From Bacteroidia bacterium (GTDB lineage Bacteria; Bacteroidota; Bacteroidia; Bacteroidales; Azobacteroidaceae): a DNA stretch of 19,223 nt. Under the pieces are notes generated by a model. That model worked only from the letters and a program-made list of their open reading frames with translations, was not told the DNA's origin and did no database searches. The translations under genes and the position numbers were made by a program. The DNA lies in contig BNXB01000024.1 of assembly GCA_025999255.1 (NCBI GenBank), forward strand, positions 1 through 19,223. The letters are read 5' to 3'. Shown piece after piece: positions 15,886-19,223 of this stretch (its first letter is position 1; each line of letters begins with the position of its first letter).

Positions 15886-16791
15886 TTATTCTGCTGTTAT
15901 TGAGTTCTTTGTGATGCAGTATCCACCAAAAAAGCCTACTCCACCTCCGGTGATGTTTGTAACTATGTTGGATGCAGGTCCTCCGAAAATCGGATTTTCT
16001 CCATACATCTCTTTCCGGCATTGATTGATGAAGTTGTGATATTCTTTGGGAATGTTGCTTGTTTTAACTATTATAACATCACCCGGCTTCAAATAAATGG
16101 AACGTTTCCGTTGATCTTCCGTGTCTGTCACCCAATTATCAATATGGTCGAAATAATCGATGGTCAGTCCGTTCAGGTACTGGTCATTGATTCCTATATC
16201 ATCGTAAGTTTTGTAATCGCTGATTTTCGTTGAAACCAGAGTATCATTAACGATATATTTGAAAAGATAATAATCGTCTCCCGGAGGTTCCTGTCCATAG
16301 ATATTTAGGGAATAATTTTTATGTCCCATGATATTCATCAGGTTTAAACTGAGGGAATCAAGTGAGAATTTGGAAGGAATTGTTGTGGAGGCGCCATAAT
16401 TTTCTTTTATTCCGTCTTTGTTGAAGTCTGCTTGTACGGCAAGATTATAAGTTTTTCCGGGAATAACAGCCCAGACTGATTTGGAACAATATAATCCCGG
16501 TATTGTATCTACTTCAAATAATTCATATATTTGTTTGTCGGAAGATTCTATTGTAACCGTCGCACCGGAAACCGGGATATTCGGTTCATCCTGAAAATAA
16601 GGAGATGAACGACTTATCCGGATTTCCTGTTGTTTCAGCTCATCCGTTATAGTTCCGTAAATGACGATAACCGGTTCGGAATCATCAGTACTGATATCAA
16701 AAGGAGCTGTACAAGAATGAATAATGAATAATGAAAAATGAATAATGAAAAATATCAGACTCCCGGATACTATATTGTTAGCTTTTGACAT
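15886..16791 (-). CDS. DUF4249 family lipoprotein
   Basis: 301 residues. The signal peptide runs to a lipobox IIHSC with the lipid-modified Cys at 27; its hydrophobic core FFIIHFSLFIIH is encoded by a 7-bp tandem repeat. The mature protein begins with acidic PFDISTDDSEP, then VIVIYGTITDE and VSGATVTIESSD strands in the DUF4249 style, and ends in a glycine-rich NITGGGVGFFGGYCITK. DUF4249 proteins usually accompany a TonB-dependent receptor gene, and none is adjacent here. Instead the ATG lies 3 bp after the exbD stop, so it would be translated as the third gene of the exbB-exbD transcript. Function unknown; outer-membrane or periplasmic lipoprotein. Confidence 0.85.
   Translation of the reverse strand: MSKANNIVSGSLIFFIIHFSLFIIHSCTAPFDISTDDSEPVIVIYGTITDELKQQEIRISRSSPYFQDEPNIPVSGATVTIESSDKQIYELFEVDTIPGLYCSKSVWAVIPGKTYNLAVQADFNKDGIKENYGASTTIPSKFSLDSLSLNLMNIMGHKNYSLNIYGQEPPGDDYYLFKYIVNDTLVSTKISDYKTYDDIGINDQYLNGLTIDYFDHIDNWVTDTEDQRKRSIYLKPGDVIIVKTSNIPKEYHNFINQCRKEMYGENPIFGGPASNIVTNITGGGVGFFGGYCITKNSITAE
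16718..16752. repeat. 7-bp tandem repeat (TCATTAT type) inside the DUF4249 signal sequence
   Basis: On the minus strand, copies of TCATTAT/TCATTTT run through about 35 bp, five units with small variations. They encode the FIIHFSLFIIHS part of the lipoprotein signal peptide. Confidence 0.75.
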
Positions 16792-16794
16792 AAT

Positions 16795-17184
16795 TTAAAA
16801 CTTATTACTTGTAACTTCCTGTAACTTCCTGTAACTTCTTGTAACTTCTTTATAGGGAATAGTTTCGTCGGCATAAAGGGCGACATAAACTTCCGGATCT
16901 TTATTATAACAATCCTGAAGAAAAGGTGTAATCTCCTCAAACGAAACCGGATGTTCTTTATCTTTTCCGAATGCCACATAATAATTCAAATTTGCATCGA
17001 TGGTCACCCGGGTAAGAGGTTTCGCCGATGTTTGCTGACGGCTTTGGGGTAATAATACCTTAATCGCATTAGGCACTACTACGGTGGATGTAATCATGAA
17101 GAATATGAGTAACAGGAAGATCATATCCGTCATAGATGCCATACTGAATTCTGCCAATATTTTCTTTTTTCTTTTAAGAGCCAT
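16795..17184 (-). CDS. exbD: ExbD/TolR biopolymer transport protein, altered C-terminus
   Basis: 129 residues if started at the ATG at 17184. An in-frame ATG at 17259 would add 25 residues encoded by the 7-bp repeats (NCQLSIVNCQLS) and is rejected. ExbD couples proton flow through ExbB to TonB. Seen: cytoplasmic KRKKK, then MASMTDMIFLLLIFFMIT with the essential Asp in the single transmembrane helix, and a periplasmic domain up to VYVALYADETIPYKEV. After KEV, where family members continue for roughly 20-25 residues, this protein ends with TRSYRKLQEVTSNKF encoded by a 10-bp tandem repeat. It may be C-terminally truncated or re-tailed. It follows exbB after a repeat-filled 96-bp gap. Confidence 0.9.
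   Translation of the reverse strand: MALKRKKKILAEFSMASMTDMIFLLLIFFMITSTVVVPNAIKVLLPQSRQQTSAKPLTRVTIDANLNYYVAFGKDKEHPVSFEEITPFLQDCYNKDPEVYVALYADETIPYKEVTRSYRKLQEVTSNKF
16807..16850. repeat. 10-bp tandem repeat encoding the ExbD tail
   Basis: Four head-to-tail copies of GTAACTTCCT or GTAACTTCTT occupy 16811-16850, preceded by a partial copy. Read on the minus strand they supply the last codons of exbD; because 10 is not a multiple of 3, each unit is read in a different frame. Confidence 0.9.
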
Positions 17185-17187
17185 AAT

Positions 17188-17282
17188 AATTGATAATTGA
17201 CAATTAACAATTGATAATTGACAATTGACAATTATTTTGTGCGTAAGCCTAATTGTCAATTATCAATTATCAATTGTCAATT
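17188..17282. repeat. Inverted arrays of a 7-bp repeat between exbB and exbD
   Basis: Left array: aattgat, aattgac, aattaac, aattgat, aattgac, aattgac plus a half unit (17188-17233). Right array in opposite sense: aattgtc, aattatc, aattatc, aattgtc plus a half unit (17251-17282). Bases 17202-17233 can pair with 17251-17282 over 32 bp with two mismatches around a 17-nt loop. The right end overlaps the exbB stop codon and the left end reaches to within 3 bp of the exbD ATG. Confidence 0.9.
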
Positions 17283-17991
17283 ATTTTGTTGGTTCGTTTA
17301 ATAAATCCATGAATTCCATTGAGCGTGATTCCATTTTGTTTACAACTCCGTTTACTTCCGCAACCAGGTAGTTGTAAGCAAATAGGGCGATAATACCGAC
17401 AATCAGACCGGCTACTGTAGTTACAAGAGCTTCATAAATACCGGAAGATAAAAGAGTTATATCCACATTAGCTCCGGCGTTGGACATGTCGAAGAAAGCA
17501 CGTACCATCCCCGTAACCGTACCGAGGAATCCGAGCATTGGAGCGCCACCGGCTGTAGTAGCCACCCAGGTAAATCCTTTTTCGAGTTTGGCAATTTCTA
17601 TTTGTCCTACATTTTCGATAGCAACCAATATATCGTTCATGGGACGTCCCAGGCGTGAAATACCTTTTTCTATCATACGGGCATACGGGGTATTGGTATT
17701 TTTACACAAATTAATAGCTGAATCTATTTTTCCTTCATGAATATAATCCTTAATCCTGTTCATGAAAGTTGTGTCTTCTTTTCCCGCTTTACGAATGACC
17801 AGTATCCTTTCTATAGAAACCGCTACCGCAATAAATAACAGAAGTGCGATTGGGATCATGATCCATCCGCCTTTTAGAGTCAGTTCCAAAATGTTCATCT
17901 TGACTTCTTGTATCTCTGGTGAAGCTGTAAGATTAGGCATGTTTTGTACCACCTGTGTTGCTCCGTCTTGAATAGAAAGTAATAAGCTCAT
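17281..17991 (-). CDS. exbB: ExbB/TolQ/MotA proton channel protein
   Basis: A 236-residue inner-membrane protein that forms the proton channel energising TonB (or TolA-like) systems. Topology: an N-terminal periplasmic stretch, TM1 (about 42-60, GGWIMIPIALLLFIAVAVSI), a cytoplasmic domain with EGKIDSAINLCKN, TM2 around TTAGGAPMLGFLGTVTGMVRAF (145-166), and TM3 (about 190-212, VTTVAGLIVGIIALFAYNYL). The conserved TM2 and TM3 threonines and small residues are present and the length is normal. It starts the exbB-exbD-DUF4249 transcript; a -7 element lies 85-92 bp upstream. It could energise the TonB receptor encoded in the same window, but no tonB gene is seen. Confidence 0.95.
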   Translation of the reverse strand: MSLLLSIQDGATQVVQNMPNLTASPEIQEVKMNILELTLKGGWIMIPIALLLFIAVAVSIERILVIRKAGKEDTTFMNRIKDYIHEGKIDSAINLCKNTNTPYARMIEKGISRLGRPMNDILVAIENVGQIEIAKLEKGFTWVATTAGGAPMLGFLGTVTGMVRAFFDMSNAGANVDITLLSSGIYEALVTTVAGLIVGIIALFAYNYLVAEVNGVVNKMESRSMEFMDLLNEPTK

Positions 17992-18041
17992 AATACTACA
18001 TTATAAATTATTAAATGTGATTGATTCTATAAATAATTAAC

Positions 18042-18049
18042 TACTTTTG
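18042..18049 (+). promoter_or_regulatory. -7 element for the CBS-nadK operon
   Basis: TACTTTTG matches TAnnTTTG. No good -33 TTTG is seen (only TGTG or GATT at roughly the right distance). The expected start near 18056 gives a leader of about 53 nt. It forms the left arm of a dyad whose right arm is the exbB -7 element. Confidence 0.55.
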
Positions 18050-18075
18050 CCCTTGAATAGTATAGCATTCAAACA

Positions 18076-18083
18076 CAAAAGTA
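18076..18083 (-). promoter_or_regulatory. -7 element for exbB-exbD
   Basis: TACTTTTG on the minus strand (18083-18076), identical to the facing element at 18042-18049. Only a T-rich stretch lies at -33. The expected start near 18070 leaves a leader of about 78 nt before exbB. Confidence 0.55.
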
Positions 18084-18108
18084 ATAGAATTGTGTTAAAA
18101 ATCACAGT

Positions 18109-18768
18109 ATGTTAAGTAAAGATTTCTTAACGAAGCAGATTCCGGTATTAAAATTGGAGGATTCAGGAAGTTTTTCTTTGTCACAGATGGAGGATTATAA
18201 GCTGAAGCATCTTCCTGTAGTTAGTGACGGAAAATATATTTTTCTGGCGGGCGAAAAAGACCTGTTTTTAATGGAAGATATTGATAATTCGATAGAAAAT
18301 ATCAGTATTTATGCTCCGTTGGTGAGTGACAAAGCTACTCTTTTGGAAGTTTTACGGGTGATGAGTAAGGAGAATCTGACTGTTCTGCCGGTAGTGTCTG
18401 AAGATGGAAATTACCTGGGAGCTGTTACACTATCAATATTAGTGGAAAAATTGGCTGAAGTTACACAAACGGCTTCACAGGGAGCATTGATTGCTATTGA
18501 AATGAATTCTCAGGACTATGATCTGTCTCAGTTATCCCATTTGATAGAATCGAATAATGCAAAAATCCTCTCACTTTTGTCTTATCCTGTTTTGGAAACT
18601 TCCAAGCTGGTCGTTCTGGTTCGTATCGATTTGGAAGATGCATCACCGGTATTGAGAAGTCTTGAACGTTTTAACTACAGGGTGCTTTATTATGCTCAAA
18701 AGGGGGGGCTGGCCGATGATATTATGCGCCGGAGGCTGGATGAATTAATGTATTATCTTGAAATGTAA
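18109..18768 (+). CDS. CBS-domain protein
   Basis: 219 residues: two CBS motifs in tandem (about 1-130, with the recurrent LKHLPVV and LTVLPVVSEDGNYLGAVTL strands), a fold that binds adenosyl ligands such as AMP, ATP or SAM. An ACT-like C-terminal part follows (about 140-210, VLVRIDLEDASPVLRSLERFNYRVLYYAQ). There is no catalytic domain, so it is likely a sensor. It precedes nadK by 12 bp on the same strand and they surely share a transcript, which makes regulation linked to adenylate or NAD status plausible though unproven. The start chosen is the first ATG after the promoter. Confidence 0.9.
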   Translation: MLSKDFLTKQIPVLKLEDSGSFSLSQMEDYKLKHLPVVSDGKYIFLAGEKDLFLMEDIDNSIENISIYAPLVSDKATLLEVLRVMSKENLTVLPVVSEDGNYLGAVTLSILVEKLAEVTQTASQGALIAIEMNSQDYDLSQLSHLIESNNAKILSLLSYPVLETSKLVVLVRIDLEDASPVLRSLERFNYRVLYYAQKGGLADDIMRRRLDELMYYLEM

Positions 18769-18780
18769 CTTGTAAGTGAT

Positions 18781-19223
18781 ATGCGAATAGGAGTTTTTGG
18801 CAGTATATATCAATCGGATAAACTGGATGTTATTCAGGATTGTTTTCAGATATTGAAACGTTTTTCTTCGGAGATATATATTGAAAGTAGTTTTTATGTC
18901 TATCTTTCAAAGCAATTCGGATATACTCCGGACTTCAAAGGATTGCTTAATGAAAAGGAGGATATTTCTCTTGATATGGCCTTGAACTTGGGTGGGGATG
19001 GCACTTTTTTGAGGACAACCGCTATCATAGGCCGGAGAAATATCCCTATATTGGGGATTAATACCGGTCGTCTGGGTTTTCTGGCAGATATTAATAAGGA
19101 AGAAATAGAAGAAACTCTGACGGAGGTCTTTGCCGGACAATTCCGGATTGAAAATCGTAGTTTGTTACAATTGGACATGGAGAGTTCCGTCATCGGTACC
19201 CCTAATTTTGCATTGAATGAAAT
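18781..19223 (+). CDS. nadK: NAD kinase, N-terminal part (runs off the window)
   Basis: The start of NAD kinase, beginning MRIGVFGS and open to the window end. Residues near 69 give NLGGDGTFLRT, the GGDGT motif that binds ATP and NAD, followed by PILGINTGRLGFLAD, the second family signature. The last 127 bases are identical to the first 127 of the window, through which the frame continues to the C-terminal part ending at 560. With that join the enzyme is complete (291 residues). The gene lies 12 bp downstream of the CBS-domain gene. Confidence 0.96.
   Translation, partial: MRIGVFGSIYQSDKLDVIQDCFQILKRFSSEIYIESSFYVYLSKQFGYTPDFKGLLNEKEDISLDMALNLGGDGTFLRTTAIIGRRNIPILGINTGRLGFLADINKEEIEETLTEVFAGQFRIENRSLLQLDMESSVIGTPNFALNE
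19097..19223. repeat. Terminal direct repeat, right copy
   Basis: The right-hand copy of the 127-bp terminal redundancy, in frame within nadK. See the left copy at 1-127. Confidence 0.97.

Noticed and set aside
17185..17259. N-terminal extension of ExbD reading MTIRLTHKIIVNCQLSIVNCQLSII
   Set aside because: The codons are the 7-bp repeat array; family members begin at the basic KRKKK segment, so the ATG at 17184 is the likely start.
17188..17282. Possible CRISPR-like array
   Set aside because: Units are only 7 bp with no unique spacers, and the two halves are inverted; it is a simple-repeat hairpin, not a CRISPR.
1..19223. Plasmid or phage interpretation of the circle
   Set aside because: No replication initiator, partition, mobilisation, integrase or structural phage gene is present on either strand; the content is ordinary chromosomal.

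Overview
The window looks like chromosomal DNA of a Bacteroidota bacterium, probably order Bacteroidales. The evidence is moderately AT-rich sequence, promoters of the Bacteroidota type (TTTG, about 20 bp, TAnnTTTG) in front of several genes, almost no Shine-Dalgarno sequences, and lineage-typical families (DUF4270, DUF4249, a short glycogen-synthase-like protein next to panC, and a TonB receptor with an extended leader). No replication, partition, integrase, transposase or phage gene is visible.

The first 127 bases are repeated exactly as the last 127 (19097-19223), so the window closes into a circle of 19,096 bp. The NAD kinase gene, cut by the two ends, becomes a complete 291-residue reading frame across that join. 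This fits a circularised de Bruijn contig (127 is a common k-mer size), a tandem duplication, or a real excised circle. The sequence alone cannot decide.

Layout: 1-560, end of NAD kinase (+). 585-12467, one long block on the minus strand: TonB-dependent receptor; membrane-anchored coiled-coil protein; a dense intergenic region with three hairpins and two promoters around tRNA-His; the ffh-folD pair; then panD, a DUF2156 protein, a GNAT acetyltransferase and a MATE exporter in a tight operon; then panC overlapping a phosphoethanolamine-transferase-like protein. 12713-15880, plus strand: a half-length glycogen-synthase-like protein, a DUF4270 lipoprotein and a TraB/GumN protein. 15886-17991, minus strand: exbB, exbD and a DUF4249 lipoprotein. 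18109 to the end, plus strand: a CBS-domain protein and the start of NAD kinase.

Themes: vitamin and cofactor synthesis (panC, panD, folD, NAD kinase), envelope energisation and transport (ExbB/ExbD, TonB receptor, MATE), protein export (ffh) and envelope modification (PEtN transferase, DUF2156).

The most unusual stretch is 16.7-17.3 kb. Three short-unit repeat arrays (7 bp, 10 bp, 7 bp) sit at the ends of exbB, exbD and the DUF4249 gene. One appears to replace the normal C-terminus of ExbD, another encodes the hydrophobic core of a lipoprotein signal peptide, and the third forms a 32-bp hairpin between exbB and exbD. Also notable is a 42-bp dyad-symmetric pair of promoters facing each other between exbB and the CBS gene.
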